Source of the DNA: Sipunculus nudus
Taxonomy: Eukaryota; Annelida; Sipuncula; Golfingiida; Sipunculidae
Direction of reading: 5' to 3'
Assembly: GCA_026874595.1 (NCBI GenBank)
Contig: CM049322.1
Location: 26,199,400 to 26,263,399, forward strand
Length of the DNA stretch: 64,000 nucleotides
The position numbers and the translations under genes are program-made. The notes beneath the pieces are model-generated. The model worked only from the letters and a program-made list of their open reading frames with translations. It was not told the origin of the DNA and ran no database searches. Of the stretch, positions 24,401 through 36,778 are shown piece after piece (the first letter of the stretch is position 1; every line of letters begins with the position of its first letter).

Positions 24401-27400
24401 GTTACAAACGTCGTTTTCGCCGAAATCAGCACGGTTTTTGCGTAACACAAGATCGTGTTTTGTGCAAAAATGGCCGATTTAAATTGTGAAAGAAGCGTTT
24501 TAGAAGCTTCATTAGGCCATTTAGACCCTGTTACAAACGTCGTTTTCGCCGAAATCAACTCGGTTTTCGCGTAATGCAAGATCGTGTTTTGCGCAAAAAT
24601 GGCCGATTTAAATTGCGAAAGAAGCGTTTTAGAAGCTTCATTAGGCCATTTAGACACTGTTACAAACGTCGTTTTCGCCGAAATCAGCTCGGTTTTTGCG
24701 TAATACAAGATCGTGTTTTGAGCAAAAATGGCCGATTTAAATTGCGAAAGAAGCGTTTTAGAAGCTTCATTAGGCCATTTAGACCCTGTTACAAACGTCG
24801 TTTTCGCCGAAATCAGCTCGGTTTTCGCGTAATACAAGATCGTGTTTTGTGCAAAAATGCCCGATTTAAATTGCGAAAGAAGCGTTTTAGAAGCTTCATT
24901 AGGCCATTTAGACCCTGTTACAAACGTCGTTTTCACCGAAATCAGCTCGGTTTTCGCGTAATACAAGATCGTTTTTGTGCAAAAATGGCCGATTTAAATT
25001 GCGAAAGAAGCGTTTTAGAAGCTTCATTAGGCAATTTCGACCCTGTTACAAACGTCGTTTTCGCCGAAAACACCTCGGTTTTTGCGTAATACAAGATCGT
25101 GTTTTGTGCAAAAAATTTCCGATTTAAATTGTGAAAGAAGAATTTACGATGCTTCATTAGTCCATTTAGAACCTGTTACAAACGTCGTTTTCGCCGAAAT
25201 CAGCTCGGTTTTCGTGTAATACAAGATCGTGGTTTCTGGAAAAATGGCCGATTTAAATTGCAAAAGAAGCGTTTTAGAATCTTCATTGGGCCATTTATAA
25301 CCTATTACAAACGTCGTTTTCGCCGAAATCAGTTCGGTTTTCGCGTAATACAAGATCGTGTCTTGTGGAAAAATGGCTGAATTAAATTGCAAAAGAAGTG
25401 TTTGAGAAGCTTCATTAGTCCATTTAGAACCTGTTAGAAACGTCGTTTTCGCCGAAATCAGCTCGGTTTTCGTGTAAAACAAGATCGTGTCTTGTGCAAA
25501 TATGGCCGATTGAAATTGCGAAAGAAGTGTTTGAGAAGCTTCATTAGTCCATTTAGAACCTGTTAGAAACGTCGTTTTCGCCGAAATCAGCTCGGTTTTC
25601 GTGTAAAACAAGATCGTGTCTTGTGCAAATATGGCCGATTGAAATTGCGAAAGGGTCGTGTTACGAGCTTTATTAAGCCATTTAGAACCTGTTACAAACG
25701 TCGTTTTCGCCGAAATCAGCTCGGTTTTCGCGTAATACAAGATCGTGTTTTGTGCAAAAATGGCCGATTAAAATTGCGAAAGAAGCGTTTTAGAAGCTTC
25801 ATTAGGCCATTTAGACCCTGTTACAAACGTCGTTTTCGCCGAAATCAGCTCGGTTTTCGCGTAATACAAGATCGTGTTTTGTGCAAAAATGGCCGATTTA
25901 AATTGCGAAAGAAGCGTTTTAGAAACTTCATGAGGCCATTTAAACCCTGTTACAAACGTCGTTTTCGCCGAAATCAACTCGGTTTTCGCGTAATGCAAGA
26001 TCGTGTTTTGTGCAAAAATGGCCGATTTAAATTGCGAAAGAAGCGTTTTAGAAGCTTCATTAGGCCATTTAGACACTGTTACAAACGTCGTTTTCGCCGA
26101 AATCAGCTCGGTTTTCGCGTAATACAAGATCGTGTTTTGTGCAAAAATGGCCGAATTAAATTACAAAAGAAGCGTTTTAGAAGCTTCATTAGGCCATTTA
26201 GACCCTGTTACAAACGTCGTTTTCGCCGAAATCAGCTCGGTTTTCGCGTAATACATGATCGTGTTTTGTGCAAAAATGGCCGAATTAAATTGCAAAAGAA
26301 TCGTTTTAGAAGCTTCATTAGGCCATTTAGACCCTGTTACAAACGTCGTTTTCGCCTAAATCAGCTCGGTTTTCGCGTAATACAAGATCGTGTTTTGTGG
26401 AAAAATGGCCGATTTAAATTGCGAAAGAAGCGTTTTAGAAGCTTCATTAGGCCAGTTAGACCCTGTTACAAACGTCGTTTTCCCCGAAATCAGCTCGGTT
26501 TTCGCGTAATACAAGATCGTGTTTTGTGCAAAAAATGGCCGATTTAAATTGTGAAAAAAGCATTTAAGAAGCTTCATTAGTCCATTTAGAACCTGTTACA
26601 AACGTCGTTTTCGCCGAAATCAGCTCGGTTTTCGTGTAATACAAGATCGTGTCTTGTGCGAAAATGGCCGATTGAAATTGCGAAAGGGTCGTGTTACGAG
26701 CTTTATTAAGACATTTAGAACCTGTTACAAACGTCGTTTTCGCCGAAATCAGCACGGTTTTTGCGTAACACAAGATCGTGTTTTGTGGAAAAATGGCTGA
26801 ATTAAATTGCTAAAGAAGTGTTTGAGAAGCTTATTAAGTCCATTTAGAACCTGTTAGAAACGTCGTTTTCGCCGAAATCAGCTCGGTTTTCGTGTAATAC
26901 AAGATCGTGTCTTGTGCGAAAATGGCCGATTGAAATTGCGAAAGGGTCGTGTTACGAGCTTTATTAAGACATTTAGAACCTGTTACAAACGTCGTTTTCG
27001 CCGAAATCAGCACGGTTTTTGCGTAACACAAGATCGTGTTTTGTGCAAAAATGGCCGATTTAGATTGCGAAAGAAGCGTTTTAGAAGCTTCATTAGGCCA
27101 TTTAGACCCTGTTACAAACGTCGTTTTCGCCGAAATCAACTCGGTTTTCGCGTAATGCAAGATCGTGTTTTGCGCAAAAATGGCCGATTTAAATTGCGAA
27201 AGAAGCGTTTTAGAAGCTTCATTAGGCCATTTAGACACTGTTACAAACGTCGTTTTCGCCGAAATCAGCTCGGTTTTTGCGTAATACAAGATCGTGTTTT
27301 GAGCAAAAATGGCCGATTTAAATTGCGAAAGAAGCGTTTTAGAAGCTTCATTAGGCCATTTAGACCCTGTTACAAACGTCGTTTTCGCCGAAATCAGCTC

Positions 27401-30400
27401 GGTTTTCGCGTAATACAAGATCGTGTTTTGTGCAAAAATGCCCGATTTAAATTGCGAAAGAAGCGTTTTAGAAGCTTCATTAGGCCATTTAGACCCTGTT
27501 ACAAACGTCGTTTTCACCGAAATCAGCTCTGTTTTCGCGTAATACAAGATCGTTTTTGTGCAAAAATGGCCGATTTAAATTGCGAAAGAAGCGTTTTAGA
27601 AGCTTCATTAGGCAATTTAGACCCTGTTACAAACGTCGTTTTCGCCGAAAACACCTCGGTTTTCGCGTAATACAAGATCGTGTTTTGTGCAAAAAATTTC
27701 CGATTTAAATTGTGAAAGAAGAATTTACGATGCTTCATTAGTCCATTTAGAACCTGTTACAAACGTCGTTTTCGCCGAAATCAGCTCGGTTTTCATGTAA
27801 TACAAGATCGTGGTTTCTGAAAAAATGGCCGATTTAAATTGCGAAAGAAGCGTTTTAGAATCTTCATTGGGCCATTTATAACCTGTTACAAACGTCGTTT
27901 TCGCCGAAATCAGCTCGGTTTTCGCGTAATACAAGATCGTGTTTTGTGGAAAAATGGCTGAATTAAATTGCGAAAGAAGTGTTTGAGAAGCTTATTAAGT
28001 CCATTTAGAACCTGTTAGAAACGTCGTTTTCGCCGAAATCAGCTCGGTTTTCGTGTAATACAAGATCGTGTCTTGTGCGAAAATGGCCGATTGAAATTGC
28101 GAAAGGGTCGTGTTACGAGCTTTATTAAGACATTTAGAACCTGTTACAAACGTCGTTTTCGCCGAAATCAGCACGGTTTTTGCGTAACACAAGATCGTGT
28201 TTTGTGCAAAAATGGCCGATTTAAATTGCGAAAGAAGCGTTTTAGAAGCTTCATTAGGCCATTTAGACCCTGTTACAAACGTCGTTTTCGCCGAAATCAA
28301 CTCGGTTTTCGCGTAATGCAAGATCGTGTTTTGCGCAAAAATGGCCGATTTAAATTGCGAAAGAAGCGTTTTAGAAGCTTCATTAGGCCATTTAGACACT
28401 GTTATAAACGTCGTTTTCGCCGAAATCAGCTCGGTTTTTGCGTAATACAAGATCGTGTTTTGTGCAAAAATGGCCGATTTAAATTGTGAAAGAAGCGTTT
28501 TAGAAGCTTCATTAGGCCATTTAGACCCTGTTACAAACGTCGTTTTCGCCGAAATCAGCTCGGTTTTCGCGTAATACAAGATCGTGTTTTGTGCAAAAAT
28601 GCCCGATTTAAATTGCGAAAGAAGCGTTTTAGAAGCTTCATTAGGCCATTTAGACCCTGTTACAAACGTCGTTTTCACCGAAATCAGCTCGGTTTTCGCG
28701 TAATACAAGATCGTTTTTGTGCAAAAATGGCCGATTTAAATTGCGAAAGAAGCGTTTTAGAAGCTTCATTAGGCAATTTCGACCCTGTTACAAACGTCGT
28801 TTTCGCCGAAAACAGCTCTGTTTTCGCGTAATACAAGATCGTGTTTTGTGCATAAAATTTCCGATTTAAATTGTGAAAGAAGAATTTACGATGCTTCATT
28901 AGTCCATTTAGAACCTGTTACAAACGTCGTTTTCGCCGAAATCAGCTCGGTTTTCGTGTAATACAAGATCGTGGTTTCTGGAAAAATGGCCGATTTAAAT
29001 TGCAAAAGAAGCGTTTTAGAATCTTCATTGGGCCATTTATAACCTATTACAAACGTCGTTTTCGCCGAAATCAGCTCGGTTTTCGCGTAATACAAGATCG
29101 TGTCTTGTGGAAAAATGGCTGAATTAAATTGCGAAAGAAGTGTTTGAGAAGCTTCATTAGTCCATTTAGAACCTGTTAGAAACGTCGTTTTCGCCGAAAT
29201 CAGCTCGGTTTTCGTGTAAAACAAGATCGTGTCTTGTGCAAATATGGCCGATTGAAATTGCGAAAGGGTCGTGTTACGAGCTTTATTAAGCCATTTAGAA
29301 CCTGTTACAAACGTCGTTTTCGCCGAAATCAGCTCGGTTTTCGCGTAATGCAAGATCGTGTTTTGTGCAAAAATGGCCGATTAAAATTGCGAAAGAAGCG
29401 TTTTAGAAGCTTCATTAGGCCATTTAGACTCTCTTACAAACGTCGTTTTCGCCGAAATCAGCTCGGTTTTCGCGTAATACAAGATCGTCTTTTGTGCAAA
29501 AATGGCCGATTTAAATTGCGAAAGAAGCGTTTTAGAAACTTCATGAGGCCATTTAAACCCTGTTACAAACGTCGTTTTCGCCGAAATCAACTCGGTTTTC
29601 GCGTAATGGAAGATCGTGTTTTACGCAAAAATGGCCGATTTAAATTGCGAAAGAAGCGTTTTAGAAGCTTCATTAGGCCATTTAGACACTGTTACAAACG
29701 TCGTTTTCGCCGAAATCAGCTCGGTTTTCGCGTAATACAAGATCGTGTTTTGTGCAAAAATGGCCGATTTAAATTGCGAAAGAAGCGTTTTAGAAGCTTC
29801 ATTAGGCCATTTAGACAATGTTACAAACGTCGTTTTCGCCGAAATCAGCTCGGTTTTCGCGTAATACAAGATCGTGTTTTGTGCAAAAATGGCCGATTTA
29901 AATTGCGAAAGAAGCGTTTTAGAATCTTCATTGGGCCATTTATAACCTGTTACAAACGTCGTTTTCGCCGAAATCAGCTCGGTTTTCGCGTAATACAAGA
30001 TCGTGTTTTGTGGAAAAATGGCTGAATTAAATTGCGAAAGAAGTGTTTGAGAAGCTTATTAAGTCCATTTAGAACCTGTTAGAAACGTCGTTTTCGCCGA
30101 AATCAGCTCGGTTTTCGTGTAATACAAGATCGTGTCTTGTGCGAAAATGGCCGATTGAAATTGCGAAAGGGTCGTGTTACGAGCTTTATTAAGACATTTA
30201 GAACCTGTTACAAACGTCGTTTTCGCCGAAATCAGCACGGTTTTTGCGTAACAGAAGATCGTGTTTTGTGCAAAAATGGCCGATTTAAATTGCGAAAGAA
30301 GCGTTTTAGAAGCTTCATTAGGCCATTTAGACCCTGTTACAAACGTCGTTTTCGCCGAAATCAACTCGGTTTTCGCGTAATGCAAGATCGTGTTTTGCGC

Positions 30401-32504
30401 AAAAATGGCCGATTTAAATTGCGAAAGAAGCGTTTTAGAAGCTTCATTAGGCCATTTAGACACTGTTACAAACGTCGTTTTCGCCGAAATCAGCTCGGTT
30501 TTTGCGTAATACAAGATCGTGTTTTGTGCAAAAATGGCCGATTTAAATTGTGAAAGAAGCGTTTTAGAAGCTTCATTAGGCCATTTAGACCCTGTTACAA
30601 ACGTCGTTTTCGCCGAAATCAGCTCGGTTTTCGCGTAATACAAGATCGTGTTTTGTGCAAAAATGCCCGATTTAAATTGCGAAAGAAGCGTTTTAGAAGC
30701 TTCATTAGGCCATTTAGACCCTGTTACAAACGTCGTTTTCACCGAAATCAGCTCGGTTTTCGCGTAATACAAGATCGTTTTTGTGCAAAAATGGCCGATT
30801 TAAATTGCGAAAGAAGCGTTTTAGAAGCTTCATTAGGCAATTTCGACCCTGTTACAAACGTCGTTTTCGCCGAAAACAGCTCGGTTTTCGCGTAATACAA
30901 GATCGTGTTTTGTGCAAAAAATTTCCGATTTAAATTGTGAAAGAAGAATTTACGATGCTTCATTAGTCCATTTAGAACCTGTTACAAACGTCGTTTTCGC
31001 CGAAATCAGCTCGGTTTTCGTGTAATACAAGATCGTGGTTTCTGGAAAAATGGCCGATTTAAATTGCAAAAGAAGCGTTTTAGAATCTTCATTGGGCCAT
31101 TTATAACCTATTACAAACGTCGTTTTCGCCGAAATCAGCTCGGTTTTCGCGTAATACAAGATCGTGTCTTGTGGAAAAATGGCTGAATTAAATTGCGAAA
31201 GAAGTGTTTGAGAAGCTTCATTAGTCCATTTAGAACCTGTTAGAAACGTCGTTTTCCCCGAAATCAGCTCGGTTTTCGTGTAAAACAAGATCGTGTCTTG
31301 TGCAAATATGGCCGATTGAAATTGCGAAAGGGTCGTGTTACGAGCTTTATTAAGCCATTTAGAACCTGTTACAAACGTCGTTTTCGCCGAAATCAGCTCG
31401 GTTTTCGCGTAATACAAGATCGTGTTTTGTGCAAAAATGGCCGATTAAAATTGCGAAAGAAGCGTTTTAGAAGCTTCATTAGGCCATTTAGACCCTCTTA
31501 CAAACGTCGTTTTCGCCGAAATCAGCTCGGTTTTCGCGTAATACAAGATCGTGTTTTGTGCAAAAATGGCCGATTTAAATTGCGAAAGAAGCGTTTTAGA
31601 AACTTCATGAGGCCATTTAAACCCTGTTACAAACGTCGTTTTCGCCGAAATCAACTCGGTTTTCGCGTAATGCAAGATCGTGTTTTGTGCAAAAATGGCC
31701 GATTTAAATTGCGAAAGAAGCGTTTTAGAAGCTTCATTAGGCCATTTAGACACTGTTACAAACGTCGTTTTCGCCGAAATCAGCTCGGTTTTCGCGTAAT
31801 ACAAGATCGTGTTTTGTGCAAAAATGGCCGAATTAAATTACAAAAGAACCGTTTTAGAAGCTTCATTAGGCCATTTAGACCCTGTTACAAACGTCGTTTT
31901 CGCCGAAATCAGCTCGGTTTTCGCGTAATACATGATCGTGTTTTGTGCAAAAATGGCCGAATTAAATTGCAAAAGAATCGTTTTAGAAGCTTCATTAGGC
32001 CATTTAGACCCTGTTACAAACGTCGTTTTCGCCTAAATCAGCTCGGTTTTCGCGTAATACAAGATCGTGTTTTGTGGAAAAATGGCCGATTTAAATTGCG
32101 AAAGAAGCGTTTTAGAAGCTTCATTAGGCCATTTAGACCCTGTTACAAACGTCGTTTTCGCCGAAATCAGCTCGGTTTTCGCGTAATACAAGATCGTGTT
32201 TTGTGCAAAAATGGCCGATTTAAATTGCGAAAGAAGCGTTTAAGAAGCTTCATTAGGCCATTTAGACCCTGTTACAAACGTCGTTTTCTCCGAAATCAGC
32301 TCGGTTTTCGCGTAATACAAGATCGTGATTTGTGCAAAAATGGCCGATTTAAATTGCGAAAAAAGCATTTAAGAAGCTTCATTAGGCCATTTAGACCCTG
32401 TTACAAACGTCGTTTTCGCCGAAATCAGCTCGGTTTTCGCGTAATACAAGATCGTGTTTTGTGGAAAAATGGATGAATTAAATTGCGAAAGAAGTGTTTG
32501 AGAA
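15411..32504 (+). repeat. Higher-order repeat domain phased by GCTTATTAAGTCCA
   Basis: The variant GCTTATTAAGTCCA starts at 15411, 18638, 21792, 24248, 26829, 27990, 30054 and 32505. The intervals are 3227, 3154, 2456, 2581, 1161, 2064 and 2451 bp. In monomers these are 25 (+2), 24 plus one 56-bp partial (+2), 19 (+5), 20 (+1), 9 (+0), 16 (+0) and 19 (+0). The units share the same internal order of variants but differ by loss or gain of whole monomers. Private variants link neighbours: ATTGCTAAAGAAGTG is in the units near 24230 and 26810 only. I read this as a HOR reshaped by unequal exchange. Confidence 0.88.
21114..21298 (+). repeat. Fused monomer junction (185 bp), isolated copy
   Basis: Same breakpoint with CACAAATGGCCG, so it belongs with type c. 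It is the only such junction in the 15.4-32.5 kb HOR domain and accounts for the 58-base remainder of the 18638-21792 interval. Confidence 0.9.
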
Positions 32505-35500
32505 GCTTATTAAGTCCATTTAGAACCTGTTAGAAACGTCGTTTTCGCCGAAATCAGCTCGGTTTTCGTGTAATACAAGATCGTGTCTTGTGCAAAAATG
32601 GCCGATTGAAATTGCGAAAGGGTCGTGTTACGAGCTTTATTTAGACATTTAGAACCTGTTACAAACGTCGTTTTCTCCGAAATCAGCACGGTTTTTGCGT
32701 AACACAAGATCGTGTTTTGTGCAAAAATGGCCGATTTAAATTGCGAAAGAAGCGTTTTAGAAGCTTCATTAGGCCATTTAGACACTGTTAGAAACGTCGT
32801 TTTCGCCGAAATCAGCTCGGTTTTTGCGTAATACAAGATCGTGTTTTGTGCAAAAATGGCCGATTTAAATTGCGAAAGAAGCGTTTTAAAAGCTTCATTA
32901 AGCCATTTAGACCCTGTTACAAACGTCGTTTTCGCCGAAATCAGCTCGGTTTTTCGCGTAATACAAGATCGTGTTTTGTGCAAAAATGGCCGAATTAAAT
33001 TGCGAAAGAAGCGTTTTAGAAGCTTCATTAGGCCATTTAGACCCTGTTACAAACGTCGTTTTCACCGAAATCAGCTCGGTTTTCGCGTAATACAAGATCG
33101 TTTTTGTGCAAAAATGGCCGATTTAAATTGCGAAAGAAGCGTTTTAGAAGCTTCATTAGGCCATTTAGACCCTGTTACAAACGTCGTTTTCGCCGAAATC
33201 AGCTCGGTTTTCGCGTAATGCAAGATCGTGTTTTGTGCAAAAATGGCCGATTTAAATTGCGAAATAAGCGTTTTAGAAGCTTCATTAGGCCATTTAGACC
33301 CTGTTACAAACGTCGTTTTCGCCGAAATCAGCTCGTTTGTCGCGTAATAACAAGATCGTGTTTTGTGCAAAAATGGGCGATTTAAATTGCGAAAGAAGCA
33401 TTTTAAAAGCTTCATTGGGCCATTTAGACCCTGTTACAAACGTCGTTTTCGCCGAAAACAGCTCGGTTTTCGCGTAATACAAGATCGTGTTTTTGTGCAA
33501 AAAATTTCCGATTTAAATTGTGAAAGAAGAATTTAAGATGCTTCATTAGTCCATTTAGAACCTGTTACAAACGTCGTTTTCGCCGAAATCAGCTCGGTTT
33601 TCGTGTAATACAAGATCGTGGTTTCTGGAAAAATGGCCGATTTAAATTGCAAAAGAAGCGTTTTAGAATCTTCATTGGGCCATTTATAACCTATTACAAA
33701 CGTCGTTTTCGCCGAAATCAGCTCGGTTTTCGCGTAATACAAGATCGTGTTTTGTGGAAAAAATGGCTGAATTAAATTGCGAAAGAAGTGTTTGAGAAGC
33801 TTCATTAGTCCATTTAGAACCTGTTAGAAACGTCGTTTTCGCCGAAATCAGCTCGGTTTTCGTGTAATACAAGATCGTGTCTTGTGCAAATATGGCCGAT
33901 TGAAATTGCGAAAGGGTCGTGTTACGAGCTTTATTAAGCCATTTAGAACCTGTTACAAACGTCGTTTTCGCCGAAATCAGCTCGGTTTTTCGCGTAATAC
34001 AAGATCGTGTTTTGTGCAAAAATGGCAGATTAAAATTGCGAAAGAAGCGTTTTAGAAGCTTCATTAGGCCATTTAGACCCTGTTACAAACGTCGTTTTCG
34101 CCGAAATCAGCTCGGTTTTCGCGTAATACAAGATCGTGTTTTGTGGAAAAAATGGCTGAATTAAATTGCGAAAGAAGTGTTTGAGAAGCTTATTAAGTCC
34201 ATTTAGAACTGTTAGAAACGTCGTTTTCGCCGAAATCAGCTCGGTTTTCGTGTAATACAAGATCGTGTCTTGTGCGAAAAATGGCCGATTGAAATTGCGA
34301 AAGGGTCGTGTTACGAGCTTTATTAAGACATTTAGAACCTGTTACAAACGTCGTTTTCTCCGAAATCAGCACGGTTTTTGCGTAAGACAAGATCGTGTTT
34401 TGTGCAAAAATGGCCGATTTAAATTGCGAAAGAAGCGTTTTAGAAGCTTCATTAGGCCATTTAGACACTGTTAGAAACGTCGTTTTCGCCGAAATCAGCT
34501 CGGTTTTTGCGTAATACAAGATCGTGTTTTGTGCAAAAATGGCCGATTTAAATTGCGAAAAGAAGCGTTTTAAAAGCTTCATTAAGCCATTTAGACCCTG
34601 TTACAAACGTCGTTTTCGCCGAAATCAGGCTCGGTTTTCGCGTAATACAAGATCGTGTTTTGTGCAAAAATGGCCGAATTAAATTGCGAAAGAAGCGTTT
34701 TAGAAGCTTCATTAGGCCATTTAGACCCTGTTACAAACGTCGTTTTCACCGAAATCAGCTCGGTTTTCGCGTAATACAAGATCGTTTTTGTGCAAAAATG
34801 GCCGATTTAAATTGCGAAAGAAGCGTTTTAGAAGCTTCATTAGGCCATTTAGACCCTGTTACAAACGTCGTTTTCGCCGAAATCAGCTCGGTTTTCGCGT
34901 AATGCAAGATCGTGTTTTGTGCAAAAATGGCCGATTTAAATTGCGAAATAAGCGTTTTTAGAAGCTTCATTAGGCCATTTAGACCCTGTTACAAAACGTC
35001 GTTTTCGCCGAAATCAGCTCGTTTGTCGCGTAATACAAGATCGTGTTTTGTGCAAAAATGGGCGATTTAAATTGCGAAAGAAGCATTTTAAAAGCTTCAT
35101 TGGGCCATTTAGACCCTGTTACAAACGTCGTTTTCGCCGAAAACAGCTCCGTTTTCGCGTAATACAAGATCGTGTTTTGTGCAAAAAATTTCCGATTTAA
35201 ATTGTGAAAGAAGAATTTAAGATGCTTCATTAGTCCATTTAGAACCTGTTACAAACGTCGTTTTCGCCGAAATCAGCTCGGTTTTCGTGTAATACAAGAT
35301 CGTGGTTTCTGGAAAAATGGCCGATTTAAATTGCAAAAGAAGCGTTTTAGAATCTTCATTGGGCCATTTATAACCTATTACAAACGTCGTTTTCGCCGAA
35401 ATCAGCTCGGTTTTCGCGTAATACAAGATCGTGTTTTGTGGAAAAAATGGCTGAATTAAATTGCGAAAGAAGTGTTTGAGAAGCTTCATTAGTCCATTTA

Positions 35501-36778
35501 GAACCTGTTAGAAACTTCGTTTTCGCCGAAATCAGCTCGGTTTTCGTGTAATACAAGATCGTGTTTTGTGCAAAAATGGCCGATTAAAATTGCGAAAGAA
35601 GCGTTTTAGAAGCTTCATTAGGCCATTTAGACCCTGTTACAAACGTCGTTTTCGCCGAAATCAGCTCGGTTTTCGGGTAATACAAGATCGTGTTTTGTGG
35701 AAAAATGGCTGAATTAAATTGCGAAAGAAGTGTTTGAGAAGCTTATTAAGTCCATTAAGCACCTGTTAGAAACGTCGTTTTCGCCGAAATCAGCTCGGTT
35801 TTCGTGTAATACAAGATCGTGTCTTGTGCGAAAATGGCCGATTGAAATTGCGAAAGGGTCGTGTTACGAGCTTTATTAAGCCATTTAGAACCTGTTACAA
35901 ACGTCGTTTTCGCCGAAATCAGCTCGGTTTTCGCGTAATACAAGATCGTGGTTTTGTGCAAAAATGGCCGATTAAAATTGCGAAAGAAGCGTTTTAGAAG
36001 CTTCATTAGGCCATTTAGACCCTGTTACAAACGTCGTTTTCGCCGAAATCAGCTCGGTTTTTGCGTAATACAAGATCGTGTTTTGTGCAAAAATGCCCGA
36101 TTTAAATTGCGAAAGAAGCGTTTAAGAAGCTTCATGAGGCCATTTAAACCCTGTTAGAAACGTCGTTTTCGCCGAAACCAACTCGGTTTTCGCGTAATGC
36201 CAGATCGTGTTTTGTGCAAAAATGGCCGATTTAAATTGCGAAAAGAAGCGTTTTAAGAAGCTTCATTAGGCCATTTAGACCCTGTTACAAACGTCGTTTT
36301 CGCCGAAATCAGCTCGGTTTTCGCGTAATACAAGATCGTGTTTTGTGCAAAAATGGGCCGATTTAAATTGCGAAAGAAGCGTTTCAGAAGCTTCATTAGG
36401 CCATTTAGACCCTGTTACAAACGTCGTTTTCTCCGAAATCAGCTCGGTTTTCGCGTAATACAAGATCGTGATTTGTGCAAAAATGGCCGATTTAAATTGC
36501 GAAAAAAGCATTTAAGAAGCTTCATTAGGCCATTTAGACCCTGTTACAAACGTCGTTTTCGCCGAAATCAGCTCGGTTTTTCGCGTAATTACAAGATCGT
36601 GTTTAGTGCAAAAATGGCCGATTTAAATTGCGAAAGAAGCGTTTTAGAAGCTTCATTAGGCCATTTATAACCTGTTACAAACGTCGTTTTCGCCCGAAAT
36701 CAGCTCGGTTTTCGCGTAATACAAGATCGTGTTTTGTGGAAAAATGGATGAATTAAATGCGAAAGAAGTGTTTGAGAA
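32505..36778 (+). repeat. 4.27-kb satellite unit, copy 1 (indel-rich)
   Basis: Bounded by GCTTATTAAGTCCA markers at 32505 and 36779, with internal markers at 34188 and 35741 (intervals 1683, 1553, 1038). These intervals are 13, 12 and 8 monomers plus 6, 5 and 6 bases. The excess comes from single-base insertions in short homopolymers or repeated single bases, for example CGGTTTTTCGCG near 32950, GAAAAGAAGCG near 34558, ATCAGGCTCGG near 34626 and CGCCCGAAATC near 36692. The internal order of variants is repeated at 36779 onward. Confidence 0.85.
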
